A stretch of 64,000 bases of DNA from Rachycentron canadum. Taxonomy: Eukaryota > Chordata > Actinopteri > Carangiformes > Rachycentridae. This document shows positions 49,263 to 63,540 of the stretch, one piece after another. The stretch is taken from assembly GCA_038496675.1 (NCBI GenBank), contig CM076649.1, forward strand, positions 20,503,422 through 20,567,421, given 5' to 3'. The notes under the pieces are model-generated. The model was not told the origin of the DNA. It did not search any database and saw only the letters and a list, made by a program, of their open reading frames with translations. Numbering within the stretch: position 1 is the first letter of the stretch; each line of letters starts with the position of its first letter. The position numbers and the translations under genes are program-made.

Positions 49263-51839
49263 TCAAAGAAGACATTAACATACCTTTAGATTGTATGGGG
49301 CCTTAATGAACCATTGTACCTTCTAGTTTTCATGTTCTTCCATTCATTTTTTTCAAGTTTCCCCTCTATCACCCATTTGTACATGTTCAGTATCAACTGT
49401 TTGCCCCAGACCTGTATCTGTCTGTCAACATGGAAACACCCCCAGAAACCTCAGACTTTAATTCAACTTAAACCACTGAAAAAAAGAGTTTTCATTTATG
49501 TGGTCAGATGTGAACTATCATATGGATAATATCTGATTATTAGGTCAACAGACTCTATTACAGAGAGTTTGCCCACTTGCAGTTCATGGAACAAGCTGAG
49601 CAAAACATTGATGCCTCAAAACAACGTACACACAGAGCAAGATTATTATTTGTTACATTATTTGTTCCAATTGTGTTTCTATCCACCTCTTGAATACGAG
49701 TCCAATACTCACTCTTTTAGCTTTGGTTTGGTCTCCACAAATTCCAGAGAAAAATATCGGGCTCTTTAGCTGCTAAATTCTCCATTTTGTTCACTTGCTG
49801 CTCTCTGAGTTTGTGTGTCTGCTGTATGTTTGTAAGTAGTTTATCAGAGGACTGATGAAGACAGCATGGTTTGAAATCTATAAAACCAAAACAAGGAGAA
49901 GGTGATGTGATTTTACTCCATGATTCACACTGAAAATCAGTTTGACTGGGAGCCACATAAATTACAGTTATTTGGTCTTATCTTGTGGCCACCCAGTGTA
50001 GACACTGGGTGCACTGGGTGGCCTCTTCCCTCTCTGCTCAACACATCCGGCTATTGAGGTGGCGTCCCACACATGTGAGGGTGTGATCTCTGATTATGTG
50101 TCTCGGCTTCAAAGCCTTATCAAGACAACTAAATATATGTGATGAGGTCCCACCTTGTTACTGTAACATGAGAACAAGCAGATCTCCAGTAACATTATGC
50201 TGCTAACGCCCTGAATGCCAACACATTCACTTCATCAGATCAACAGGCAGTTGCAACCTCAGGACATTTTATATATAAGGTTTCAGCAGATGTTGCAAAT
50301 CAGAAAATCCAATGACAATCCAATGATTGGAGTCTCTCTAATATGAAAATATTTGCTGTTTCAAGCTGTTGGTGTGACTAAAAAATCTCAATCAAGAGCA
50401 GGTAGAGGGGTCAGGAAACAACAGCTTAAATCAATAAATAAATGCCAGTCTGCTAATGAAGACCAGTTGCCTGGTATTGTCAGCAGGCAGGCAAATGTTC
50501 TCACTGATTTCTCTATTTCCAGCATCTTGTTCCAAAATAAAGGAAAGAAAAGGTCTAGAGTGAGCAGTAGCATCCTTTCTCCCCTCCTAACCCCCGGACC
50601 ACCTCTAGAGATAGAGATAAGATTAGAGCACAGGTGGACTGACCATGGCTACCACTGAATCCTGGTAGGCCAGTGGACCATCAAAACACCCATACATTTT
50701 TCACCAGTTTTACCGGTGTCATTCATGCAGCTGCTCCCTGTGGCTCAATCCATGAATTTCTTTCCCCATCCGACCAGGGAGCAATACTGGTTGGTTTGGT
50801 CTATTTAAGTTTTACTACTCCTCCTTTGTTACTCCTGTTTCCTACTACTACTACTACTCTTATATGAACTTAGTACCATTTTTCTTGATTAATGTTACCT
50901 AACAATCAGAGTCTATACCATCATCACTGACCATATCAGTAGCTTTTTGCAGTGGTGACTAAGAGGCTAAGCACTGTAACTGATCTGATCTGATCTATTT
51001 GCCTCCACAGTCAGATTTAGAGTTGCCTGTAATCTTTGAACATAAAACAACAGTGTTGTTAGCTCCACACTGATGACAGGAATAAGAAAAGCTACAATAA
51101 AAGTTTATGTGCATTTAATTATGAAATGTGTGAAATATGTTAACTCTGGAGCCCCGTGATATTTAGTCAGCGTTGTAGGTCCCTGTTCACAGAGCTGCCT
51201 GCTCTTAAGTTTAATTTGATTCATTAATTTCACTGGAGGGTCTCACTGTATAATACCAAGCTGGTCATGAATGTATATGTGAAATATAAATACTGATTGA
51301 GAGGATTTTCCCAGAAAAGTAAAATTCAAAGACCGACTCCTTGTAGAATCACAGCAGCTCCATCAAAAAACTATTACAATGACTTTCTGAAGCCACGTCA
51401 GTAAAAAGCATCTGGACTTAGGTAATGAAATGAAAGCGATCAATGACCCTGACGTTGAGCATTCAGGCCGACTGGCTTTGATCTTAAATGGAGATGTGGG
51501 GAAAGTGGAGCTGGCCTCTTACTGGTAGATGGTGAGGTGGCTCAGAGAAACAGCAGAAACACTGCTGTTAAACTCAATAAGGTTTTACTTCAAAGAGCCT
51601 CAGGCTGAGAGACATTCACCAACACTCCACTCCTCACAGCATCATAGCTACATGCTAACCAATACCTGCTGGAGCTGGAGGGGAGTGTGGCAGGTAGTTG
51701 TGGGTTAATGGGAGAATACTGGGGTTGTGTTTGGTCACAGTTTGGTGCTTCCATGGCTCAGTGATCCTGGTAACTGTGTTTTCACTGTCCTGCTTCTGTC
51801 ACCCTCTCTGTTGTTGGCCGATGAAGGGGCCAACTGGGA

Positions 51840-52340
51840 CCTGACAGACCAAGTGTCAACCCACCATGATGTCACCCGTTGCTTTGTGAGCTGACGTTTT
51901 GAAGCCTCCAGTTTCTAATTTGTCTGTCGGCCATCTTGGTCGGTTTGAAACCAGAAGAAACCATATTTGGAGGAGAAGGTGGAGCTGAGGAGGAGTGAGG
52001 GGTGGAGCTGACCTGCTCTGTACTCTATCCTGATTGGGTGGTACAGTCTGTCAATCACTTAGTAGCCACACCCTAATGCAGACCCTGTTTTATGGTCTAT
52101 TTTCCTCTAAATGGACCATCATTTAAAAAATGTTGTACTGAAGTGTTGAAACTAGAGACTGAGACCATAAACTCATTAGGAAAACGTTTACTGAGCTAAT
52201 AAATCAAGGAGAAGTAGGGACATTTTCCCATAGACTTCAATACAATCTGACTTCTTTAACAACCAGTGGAGTCGCCCCCTGATGGTCATTAGAGAGAATG
52301 AAGGTTTAAGGCTCTTCAGCATTGGCTTCACTTTCCAGAC
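51840..52340 (+). repeat. Widespread fish MITE-like repeat
   Basis: TGATGTCACCCGTTG, CGGCCATCTTGGTCGG, GAAACCAGAAGAAACCA, GAGACTGAGACCATAAACTC, TTTCCCATAGACTTCAATAC, GGAGTCGCCCCCTGATGG and GGCTTCACTTTCCAGACCC occur in the order known from a common teleost repeat of about 500 bp. Confidence 0.7.
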
Positions 52341-55059
52341 CCTGAGTCCAGGTCCACTTTTATATACAATTGGACCCCGGGTCTGCGAGCCAACAATGTA
52401 GGTGTCCCTATAAGTGAAATGTGTCGTTTTTTAAAAATATTATTTTGCCAGATTTTAAAATGGTTCTTTGTCAGGTTAAAAAAGAAATACTCAGTGAAAA
52501 TCCTTGAAAGTTAAACCTTGCTGACACAAAGTGCAGCTGGTTTTAGCCTGTTGGAGAAGCTAATATATATTTTAGGTTTATAAAAACGTGAAACATATGC
52601 GATAGAATCAAACTTAAAACAGAGATTTACAGAGATGTAACAAACAAACATAAAGGGATGAAAAATACTCAAAAAAGAGAAAAGAAATGTAAAAATAATA
52701 GAAATTCACCAAGAGATTCAAAACAACCAAACAGACACATAAAATAACCACACAGAGATGAAAAATGACCACAAGATGATACATGAAGTCTATTTCAGTC
52801 TGGGGGTCTTGCTCCAGTGTAGGAGGGGTGGACTAATATTATTTCATATTAGTTGTTTATTTGGCATTTGTTTATGTCACTGGAAAAAATGTAACTTTTA
52901 ATTTTTACCAAAATTTGAACTCATTTCACAGACATGTCCACCTTCTTCAAAACTGCCCCTCACTTGAATAGTTTCTATTCCTCAGGGGACGAGTGTTTTC
53001 CAGCTCTGTGGAAACGTCAGTGAGCTGCAGGTTGACAGCAGGGGGCAGACGGTACCAGTCCAACAGCCACAGCCTGCTGCTGAAAGAATGTTCACTTGCT
53101 CAATACACTTGCGAAACCTGTCTGAATGTCAGCTCATCAAATACATGCCTACATTTTCCTTTCCAGCACATGATCACAAACACTGTTGTCACAGGGGCGT
53201 CCTCACTGCAGAACCACACCGGTGGTCCCACCTAACTGCTGTGTTTAACCATCGTCATAATGTGTCAGTCCGAGCCATTAGTGGACGGTTATCATTCAGG
53301 CTCTGTGTGAAGTCATGAGTCAGCTTTTCCATGGATGGATGTGATGTGTTTCTTCCAAAGCAGAGAAATTCCTCTGTGACACCAACACCAGGTCTTGTCT
53401 GGGGCTCCAGTTATATGTTGCCTTTGATTGTCTGATTACTGTTCACCCTCCGGAGACAGAGAATAAAGTCTGTGTGTGCCCACCAGATCTGACAAATCAA
53501 ACTGCTTCTGTTTGTACGAGATCCCTGTTTAGTTTATCACCCTGCATACCATACAATTGTCAGCACACTCAGGAGTAGTCATACTCATGTGGGTCTCCCC
53601 AGGTTAGATGTGTTTTGGAATATTCCTTGATGTGACAAGCAGCGCCTCATTTTGATTAATTCTACTTTGTCACGATGAAATGCTATTTCAAGGATTTTTT
53701 TTATTTGTCTTGGATCAGCCTGTTATGGAAAATTCCTTCTCATTTTATCATACATGCTCCCACTGCTCTTCGGAATTATACAGTGAGTGTGGAAAGGTAC
53801 ACAGAAAAAACGAAACAAAACAAAAAACCGTCCATCATGTGCATCTGATGATACACACGTATAATCAGTCCAGTTGTCTACACATGAAGCGTAATGGCTT
53901 CTTCTTCACTGTCACTGTACTGAGGTGTATTTTTTGCCTGTTTTATTCCATTTAATGTGTGCAAACAGTGATTGTGTATTGAGCTCCCACATGTACCAAA
54001 TTGTACATGACCCACACTCATTTCTGTGCCTGAACACATCTTGCGTACACAAATACGAGCCGTGTCCCAGGGGCTCTTGCTGTCTAGCAACCTTGACAAA
54101 ACCTAACTTTTTATTTTTTACAAAAACCTGAGGTGTTAAGACCCTGGGTTTTAACAGTTAGTCCGTAACAGTGTAATACCCAGATTCTCTGTTGATGGTT
54201 TTTGCTGCAAATATTTTTTTTGCCAGCACACAATGAACCTTGGGATTAGTTGGACTACAAAGGGTTGGACACATGTCAGGAGCATATGGAATGAGACGAT
54301 CTGGTCACTGGCCACTGTGACGGAGTTGGTCACCTTCTGAAGGATGCAGCCCCTCAGCTGGGACACAGCTGGCAGTTGTCTGTGTCACTTCCTACTCCCT
54401 CTATAGTTGCATAGTGACATTTTGTAGTGCTGTCTGACTGTATATATGACTGTATATATTTATTTTCATTTGGCAGCCTGATGAGATCCTTGTTTTTTTT
54501 TTACACAGTCCCTGTGATTATTAAGTACAGGGGATCGAGTGAAATAATAAACACATACCGTTTTCTTAGGTGTCATTTCTTCCATCTCAGAGATGAAGTA
54601 GTGCTCCATGTCGAGCTGCTGCTGTCAGTGAGCCTGCATCGACGCAGACTCTGTAGGAGGGTGATTGGTTTGGAACGACACTCAGTGTGGCGGGCCCTCC
54701 ACGTGAACGAGCAAACAGAGTGATATGGATAGGGGTAGTAGGGGCCAGATTGGAATTGGGCCATGGTCTCTCTGAAAAAGCTGGACACAAAGACATGGGT
54801 CAGAACAGAAAAAAAGCTTTTCCTGGTTTTCCTGCATTTTTTTTTTTTTTTTTTTAACAATAAATGAACAACATCTCTAGCCTCTGGGGGATAGTTATAT
54901 TCCCATGACATCTTTGTGGTTTATAATTTTCCAGTAAATGGAGAATGCTGTTGTATCTTTTAAAATAAATGGTCTCAGGGACAAATGTTTTTTATATTGA
55001 ACGAGATTTTCTTTTTAGGGCGGGACAAGCCAGTGTCCAGCGTGACGCCCCTGAAGGCC

Positions 55060-55212
55060 TGTGACTGTGTGAGGCAGTGACAGTGTAGAGAGACGAGAAA
55101 CAAAATAGAGAGATGGGCATTGACAACAGATAATGAGTCTGGCCAGCTGGGAATTGAACCAGCGACTCCCCTGCTTAAAGCATTTGCACCCTCATGGTAT
55201 GCGCCCTAACCT
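55060..55212 (-). repeat. tRNA-derived SINE-like element
   Basis: GGGAATTGAACCAGCGACTC followed by GTATGCGCCCTAACC is the reverse complement of a degenerate B-box and A-box, like the copies at 15570 and 63350. Confidence 0.55.
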
Positions 55213-55904
55213 ATCTAACCTTAACCTACCTAAAACCTCGACTCTCGGGTCACCCTCTTTGTTTTTAAAAGGCTTTAAATCATAGAAGGCACTGAGGAAA
55301 CAGGAGAGTGATGATAATCAGCAGTACCTTGAATTCACGCTGACAAGTTATGATCATTATGTGCAAGGAACCAATAAAATATTACTGATGGCACCTTAAA
55401 CTTTGAAATGTTGTGAAGGATTTGTGCTTCATGCTGCAAAGAGTCAAACATGTAAAACCCTGTCTGTTCACTGTTTTGGTAGCCGAGAGGAATAAGTGCC
55501 AATACATTATTTACATGGATATATGACCAGTGGAAGAGTGAGACTTTCTCTGACATACCAAGCACGGACTTTCCCTACGGCACTGACAGTAAAAAGAGGG
55601 CGAAAGACTTGAAAGCTCCCTTCATCATTCCTTAACATACTTGTTTCCGGCCTTCAGGGAACCTGGCTGACATGTAACTTATCATTGTTAAGTTCAGCTT
55701 TAATGTTTTTTACATACTGGATTGCACAATGCACTTTCTACCTTAAAACTTTCCGTAAGTGATAAAAAGGTCAAATATGTATCTTAACATTTATCACTTT
55801 AGGCTTCAAATTTATTTGTTTACATTATAACTCTTTGAGTCTTTAAATCTGCTTAAGTTCACTTTGTTTTAGTAGAAAGTGTAGGTTGTGGTTATGTTTA
55901 TTAT

Positions 55905-56250
55905 TTCTTTAAAGCCGCACTAATCAATATTTCTACATTTACAAGAAGAGTTGCTTGATGTGAACCTACTCAGTTCTACAGAGGGTTTTTAAGTGTCTTT
56001 CAGCTTGTTGCCATTTTTACCCCCTGAAACTATTTGTTTTGATTCAGTCTGTCTGCTCTCATGAAGCTTATTTCCAGCAGCAGACAAACACACACAGTTG
56101 GTGAATAGCTGGTGAACAGTCAAATATTGTAGAGACCAAAACAGAGACTGTCCTGTACAAAACAAGTCCACAGATTGTCAGTCAGCAGGTTATTATGAGC
56201 CATAGTTAGGTTCTGTTAGATGACATCTAGTGGTCGAAGTAACGGTGTCA
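55905..56250 (+). repeat. Dispersed family F3 (MITE-like), copy 2
   Basis: It starts TTTAAAGCCGCACTAATCAA, contains GAGACCAAAACAGAGACTG, and ends near GACATCTAGTGGTCGAAGTA. Confidence 0.6.
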
Positions 56251-59200
56251 AGAGTGAAGGGAAAAGTGCGGTGACATAGTTTATAGAGCAACAAAGTCCA
56301 TATCAGGAGGAGGTTGAGGTGGATCGATGGTAATCAACAAATCTAAGGGATATGCCACAGAGAGCAGTGTTCGAGTCCCACGTGAAAGTAGTGGTTTATG
56401 TTGTTTCTATTTCCTATGACCGCTGTACATGTTGTTATTATTCTAACCATGACAACAGAGATTGTTTTATGTTGAGGAAGTACTATCACCATCTTTTCCT
56501 AAATCTAACCAAGACCATGACCTAGTAACCCAGTAATTATTAGTAACCATGACAACAAAGGTAAGTATGCTGTTCTTGGTGCAATCCATTTTAATATTGT
56601 CGAGATGACAACCATGGTCTAGTAGCCTGTGGCTGTAGGGGCGCTCTGCCAGGAGACACTACTATTTTGAGGTCTGAAAAAAAAAAAGAAAAGCTGATAG
56701 AGTTGTTCAGGTCGGAGGAGCTGTTGCCTAAACAGAGCTAATTGACTTTAATCAGACACAATGTTGCTAATAACAGCTCTATATGTCAGTGTTGTGCTTA
56801 CAACTCAGTCTCCCACGCCCAGGTAGGAAAATAACAATTATGGCTGCTTTATGACTTTTCACCAGTAAAACCAGTAAAATGCTTGTTTTAGCCAAAATCT
56901 TGTGGTTCTTTCAGGCAGCTTAAGAATCAAGTGGGCAAATCAAATTCTAAAGCTGATTGTCTTTGTAACTAGTGAAAAAAAAACAACAACTACAGTATCC
57001 AGTGAATGCACTTATTTAATGTCTGAAGGACCATGTGTTGTAGCTAAGGGACTGATAAGCTGCATTCCACTGACTTAAAAAATTAGACATGTTTTGGTTT
57101 TAAGTGGCTTGACAGGTCATTTCCAGACCCCCACTCTGCTTCACACAGCCCTGCACTGCTCCCTCAGCTAAGTGAGAAAAATGACCCCCCCCCCCAACTC
57201 AGAAATGTTTTGCTTCCCAGGTTCACTGAAGAGTAACTGCTTTGTACGAGCAGCTGTAACTGAAACATTAGGAAGTGACTTCCAGCATTTGCTGTGTTAT
57301 AAAGACATCATGTTGGTTAGAGCTGCATCACTGCAGGAGCCATGAAAATGTCTATAGCGCATGATATTTTCTGTATTGATCTTATGAGAACTGTGAACTG
57401 TAAGTGCAAACTGCATGATGTAATGTGACAGACCTGAGCCTGACTGTCAAGAAACAAACTGGCACTGTGGCCATATAGGTCAGTGGATTGCATCAAACGA
57501 AATGTCTGGCTCAAAGGGAAGATGAATCTTTGTCTTTCATGTAAGGTAATGAAGTTCAGAAGTGAGTGTGTTTGATGTTGTCCAGCAGTGTGTTTGTTGA
57601 GGCTGGGTGGGTTCACATCTGAGTCGGTTTGGATGCCGCAGGTCAGCTACATCAGGGGTCGGGCTGACAGCACAGGCCTTTGTTCTCAACAAGTGATGCC
57701 CGCACAGGTACACTGAGCCGCTTTGATCCTAGGGTCAGATAAATCAGCCACAGGTCACAACGAGCTGTGATTATGAAGCTCAAAGCTGCTCTCAGGATGA
57801 TATGTTTCACTTCTGCAAAGTCTTTTTGGATCCCTTGTATTATTCTATCAAGATTTCATCATTTCTTTTTTTCTATTGAATTTTAAGGAATTTGAAAATG
57901 TCCTTTGCTGTACTATTGATATAATCTTCAATAAATTAAAATAATTTGCTCTCATTCATACATTCATTGTGTTTTGTCCTGTGTCAAGATTGAAATAGAG
58001 TCATATTGCAAATCTAAAGCCTCCACATGAAAACATGCATGAGACTGATAGTAACAGGGCATGATGTGTCTCTTTGTCCATTTAACACTATGAGTCACCT
58101 GAGGGTGACAGAAATGTATGTATCATTATACATTCGAACCTTGTCAAAGTGCTCTGGCTAACAAGTTAGAAATTAGTCGTCTATTTATGCATCCAACATC
58201 ATTCATTAATCTAATATCCACAAATGTTGCTCTTTAGCTGCTGAATGCTCCAGTACTGCTAATGTTGGGTTTATTGGAGCGACTTCCTCCAGCTTAAAGC
58301 AGGGACATGGAGCACATGTTCTTTACAACCAAAACAAAGAGCTAAAAAGGGGCTAAAATAACCCCATAGTCATTTGATCCATTTTTAGTATCGATTCATG
58401 CGGCTGTAAACCCATTAACTATTTTATAGCCAACATGTTTGCAACATTTTATTTAGTCCTTTATGAAGAAAGAAACAGAAAGCAAAGATAAACAGGTCTT
58501 CACACTGACCTTGAGAGCAGTTCATATTTTTTGAAAGGTGGCAAGAAACTACAGGCAGCTGTTTAATTACTCGCTGCATGCCATGATGAGTGCAGTGCAG
58601 CTATTATCAGCTCTGTCTCAGCCCCTGGGGCACTGTGGTAATTCCCTCTGCTCTTCTTCCAAAAGCTCTTAGTTTACAGGACATAGAAATGATGAGTTTA
58701 AAAAGATGGCTACAGCAGGGATTTGATTTCTCTGAACAACCTCAATCTTCCCAGATTCATCATTTCATCTAAAAAGCTAGTTTTATAAGAGCTTGCTCAG
58801 CTTGTCAACATGTGACTGTACTTACATGAATCTTATATGAACGATATACTATTTTACTGTGAAATTCAGTGTGTATATAAATATAAATGCTACTTGTGAT
58901 TTTCAGATTCTGTGCAGATGTTATTTGATGAACATAAACTCACCATACACGTGATCAACGGTCCCTGATGACCCAGTTTTTCCAGCTGCTATGATGAATG
59001 ATGTCCCACTAAGAAACTCATTTAGTCTGTGCCCTTATCATGAGTAAATATCAATCAGTGTCCATCAGTGACAGATCAGCACGATGCAAATATGTGGTTT
59101 ATGCTTCAGGGCACTTGAAAATGATAGACTCTCACATGCTGCTTGGTATAGTGACAATTTTCTATAAGTGCTTTCAGTACAGACTGGATATGGTGAGATG

Positions 59201-59581
59201 TAGTACTAATTATTTTGTTGATTAAGTCGGCAGATAATTAAGTTTGGTTGCTGGCAGTGATCCATCTAAGAGACTGACATTTCTGATTAATGAGAATTGC
59301 AAAAAATCCATTCAGGATGAAGAGGGAAAGGTGAATGTCAAGGGAGCTAGATTGTTCATTTTCAAACAAACATGTCCTCACACCCTCAGTAGCTATAGAC
59401 CTCACTCCAATGTGTTAGAAATGGGAAGAGAAACGTCGTTTCGTGTCTCTGGCCACATATGTGAGGTTGTGATTGTTGCTTTAGCTCGACCCAGGTGAAT
59501 ATGTACCAGCAGCTTATGTTAATATACAGTAAACAGCACAGTAAAGTGCACAAAATGCAGTGCAAATTCAGTTGCACAGCA

Positions 59582-59790
59582 ACAGGAGGTAGAGTGGGTT
59601 GTCCACTAATCAGAAGGTCGGTGGTTCAAGCGTCCTTGGGCAAGATACTGAAGCCTAAATTGCCTCTGCTGGCTGTTCAATCAGTGAATAAGTGTGGGTA
59701 GGTATGGTAGAAGTGCTGTATGAGTACTAGTAATAGATGAGCTCCATGAGTAATGGTATAAAGCACTGTGAATGCTGTAAACATGGCTTC
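59582..59790 (+). repeat. tRNA-derived SINE-like element
   Basis: GGTAGAGTGGGTTGTCCACT (A-box-like), CGGTGGTTCAAGCG (B-box-like), TCCTTGGGCAAGATACTGAA, AATTGCCTCTG, then GGTATAAAGCACTGTGAATG. The order matches a frequent fish SINE-like repeat. Confidence 0.65.
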
Positions 59791-60829
59791 CATTGTTAAA
59801 CACTTAACAATGGAAGTGGTTGATAAGACTAGAAAGGTTCTAATTAAGAGCAGTCCACTTAATCAATTTCCATCCAGTTGTTTTCCTGACAATATCTACT
59901 TATGGTAACCAAAGCACGATTCACATTTTCATGTTGTTTAGGCACCTCAAAGCATCTGGCTCAGGCAGCAGGGATGGATTGTTTTGACCACATAAGGAGA
60001 GGAACATGAAACACTGACATATTGCCTTGTAAAGTTGGTATCAAACAAGGACCAACATGAGCATTCATTTGCTATTATGCTCTGGCCAACTAGTGAATGT
60101 TGAGAACAGACGCAAGTCATAATTTTGTGGGTTTGTCACTTCAAGCAAACCCTGAGTTGAGTTGAGCTTGAGTCCTGGTTCCTCACCACATGACACTAGG
60201 ATGACTGTGGCCAGGGATAAAACCCAGCCTGGGCCTTATCCTGTCACTCCCTACTATCTCTATCTAATAAAGCAGAAATGCTGATTAAAAAATTAATAAA
60301 AAAAAATCCCACAGTCAGTTGCGATATGAAGCATACTATAAAATATAGTGCTGCTAAAAATAATCCAAGAGGCAGTTGTTCAAACACATAAAACTGTTTC
60401 AGAGTATAGATCATTTTTATGGACAGAGCTTGTGGGATATTCTGGTTCATGTTTATGACTTATGATTCCAACAGATCAATGATCTGGCAGCTCCCTGAAA
60501 GTGACACACAACATGTCAGGCTGTTATTGAGCTGAGGCACCACAGCAGTACCACAACGGCAAGTTTACAATAAATACATTTGACTATAACACACAGTCAA
60601 ATGTGTGACTGGCTTCATGAATACTTCATCTTGTAACTCATTTAGTTACAAAAAGAACGGGAGGCAGTGATACTGCCATAGTGGATTATGTCTATACTTT
60701 TTCAACATATATAATTATTAGACTGAGACAATAAATAGGACATTTCTGTAAATAAGTAAGCTGAGACTGAGACTCAAGCATTAGTAGTAATGAATGTGAT
60801 GTAAATAAAGGCTTCAAAAAAGTTTTAAA

Positions 60830-61185
60830 GGTCCCCTCTAGTCTAAAGGTCGACCTCCATGTGGTCTTTTTATAAATCAGGTCTAGGTTCTATATTAATA
60901 CAGTGAAAGTATCAAAGGTCTCAGTCACAGAGAAATGCTCACAGCCTGTTTTCAGAAACTGAGCCTTAAAACCAGCCGCCAGGACTTCTGAAAATGTGTA
61001 ATGTCACAACAAAGCAGGGACTGAACTCTGCCACGCCCCCAAGCCCCGCCCACCTAGATCCACTAGCCAACCTTGCAGGATTTTGTTTCTCTGAGTGTTT
61101 AACCTGAAATCTGTTATATTTTTATTGGATCACTCAGAAAAGAGTCAGCCAATCAGAAGAGAGGCTCAGATCCAGTCGTGATATT
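60830..61185 (+). repeat. Dispersed family F2, plus copy
   Basis: It starts AAAGGTCCCCTCTAGTC, then GTCTAGGTTCTATATTAATA, TGTAATGTCACAACAAAGCA, CCACGCCCCCAAGCCCCGCC and CAATCAGAAGAGAGGCTCAG. It is nearly full length compared with 30683-31110. Confidence 0.7.
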
Positions 61186-63349
61186 AAGTGTTCAATCCAG
61201 AAAAGCAGTATTTTGCTACAGCTGTTAATTGTGTCTCAAAGAAAAGGAACAGACGATTTGGATGGTTTTGTTTTTTGACAAAACATTCATTTCGAAAAGT
61301 AAATTGTAAATTCAACAGAGTCAGTGGCTCCATCCAACTAACTGATTTGTTATCATTCTGCATTCTTAAGTGGTTGTGAAGCTGCACATGAGGTGTATGC
61401 TTGAGTTGTGAGGTGACACTGAGGTAGGGGTCCCGTCATGAAAGGAACTGTACTGTGTGATGGGGGATCAACAGGTACTGAGCTGCAGACCATAGAGAAA
61501 CTGTGCTTTATAGCGATTCTTGTACTAAGCGGTGCAGCGTTGAAGAGTCTGAGCATTCCCGGGGCTCATGATTGCATTAAAGCGAAGCACACAGTCAATG
61601 CTGCAGATCACTATCTCTGAATACAGAAAAGATGAAAGGCTGATGTATGTAAGTCTGTGCTCCTGCTTGTGCTTGCTGGTGTTAGTATGCAAATATAACC
61701 TCTCTAGGATTTATCACACAAAAAAATCTGGTAGCTGATATTTCTGCCACTTTATATATATTCAGCTTTGTATGGTTATATGTTACAAAGGCCTAATACC
61801 ATAGCTGTTCCTCATGGAAGGTGTGTGTGTGTCTGACTGACTGAAAGCTTACACACTGGGGTCAGAGGAGAGACGACACCTGACCGGCCAACAAAGCACA
61901 ACTCTGCTTCCGTTCCATCAGTTGTCTTTCGACACGCGACTTTGTGTTTCCTGTTAATTCTCCTCCAGACGTTTTTGTTCCTCTGATGTGGCAGATATTT
62001 TACCAAGCTTTCTGTTTGACAAACAAAAAGGTTTCAAGGATCTGTTTCATCCATTCAACATCTTCAAATCAGAGGTGATAATGAATTTGGGGGGTTAGCG
62101 TGAGCACTGGCACCTGACACTTCAAACACTTAGCGGTTGAAGAAGAAAGTGGGTTTGGGAGACGTCACATACAGCTGTTTTCTCAGTTGAGATATTTCCG
62201 TTTGAAAAAACAACCACTGATTAGTTGCAGTTTGTCCTGAAAGCCTTCTACCTATTGAACAGACAATATATCAGTGTAGAAACAGGGTTAGTCTTGGGAG
62301 CTGTTTGTCCTTGGAGCAGATTTCTGAAAAGCTCAGAGAAGAGGATTTTTACCTCTGGCTATGACGAGCCCACAGCTGAGGACCTGCTGGGGTGTGGCAC
62401 ATTTAAAAGAGGAAATGTTGACCAACTGTCTTGCACACTCCTGCAGTATTTACAGTGTAAACTAGGAGGCTGGCAGAGGAGTGTGTTCTTATTTATCTTG
62501 GCTTTGGGCTTATCAGTGGAGATTGGAGCTGTTATGAGAAACATTTTTGTGGGTGGCCTCTCTTGTGCTTGTAGTTTGGCTGTGAGGCATGGAGGGAATT
62601 AACTGTAGCCTTCAGAGAATCCAGACCCTGTTGTTGTCCATGTGCAACCCTCACCTCATCTTAGGATTTCTCTGCTATGGAAATGTGGAGTTAATGAGCA
62701 GGGAATGACGACATAGCATAACATATGAAATGAGACATAGAAATTGTGGGGGTTTTTTATGTATCAGTGCAGAAAAACAAAACAAAGAGGTTATCCTCCA
62801 GATGTGTTCTTGGCAGATTAATTTAATATTAAAATAACATTAAAAGCTAAATCAAAACTATTACACTCTGGACTTTACACAATATTGCATGTGAAGCAAA
62901 AAGCAGAACAAACCCCTGCTGGGGTCAAGAGGAGGATCTACAGAGGTGCAGAGGAGGAACAAATGAGTGAGGGAAGAGAGCTGGAAGAACATATCTCCCT
63001 TCTATAATCAGGGGTAATGTAGGATCACAGGAAAATAAGATGGAGGAGCTAGCAGCCCTTGTGACGGATCAGAGGAACCTCCATTAATGTAGTGTTGTGT
63101 TTCACAGAGACACAGCTACAGCAAGATGCTCCAGATCCCATCACAGTCAAGTTATTCAATTTGATTCTGATTTTCTCTGAACAATTACAAGTGTACCATG
63201 ATGCATTCTCCCACCCGAAGCCACCAGTCTGCTGCACCTCACTCAGCTGCCCCCAAGTCCCAAACTGGAAACCTTAACATGTCACAATGGTCAGCAAATC
63301 ACTGATCATGGACCCACAAATGCTGGCTGTCTTCTGATAGCGTGACCAT

Positions 63350-63540
63350 TTTTTTGTGCATTTTATGGCTTTATTCGATAGTGTAGTAGAAAGAGAGACA
63401 GGAAATGTGGAGTCAGGGTGTGGAGGGGTGGTGACATGCAAGAAAGAACCGCATCAGCCGGGATTCCAACCAGGGACGCCTGCTCAGAGCTGATCTGTCC
63501 ACATGGTATGGTATTAACCATTCAGCTATCAGGTTGCCCC
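63350..63540 (-). repeat. tRNA-derived SINE-like element
   Basis: It has TTTTATGGCTTTATTCGATA, AGAGACAGGAAATGTGG, TGACATGCAAGAAAG, GGGATTCCAACCAGGGACGC and ATTAACCATTCAGCTATC, in the order of a common fish element whose tRNA-like head reads on the minus strand. Confidence 0.65.

Noticed and set aside
62225..62602. 125-codon open frame in the downstream region
   Set aside because: No recognisable motif, no promoter or splice context, and unremarkable composition; likely chance.
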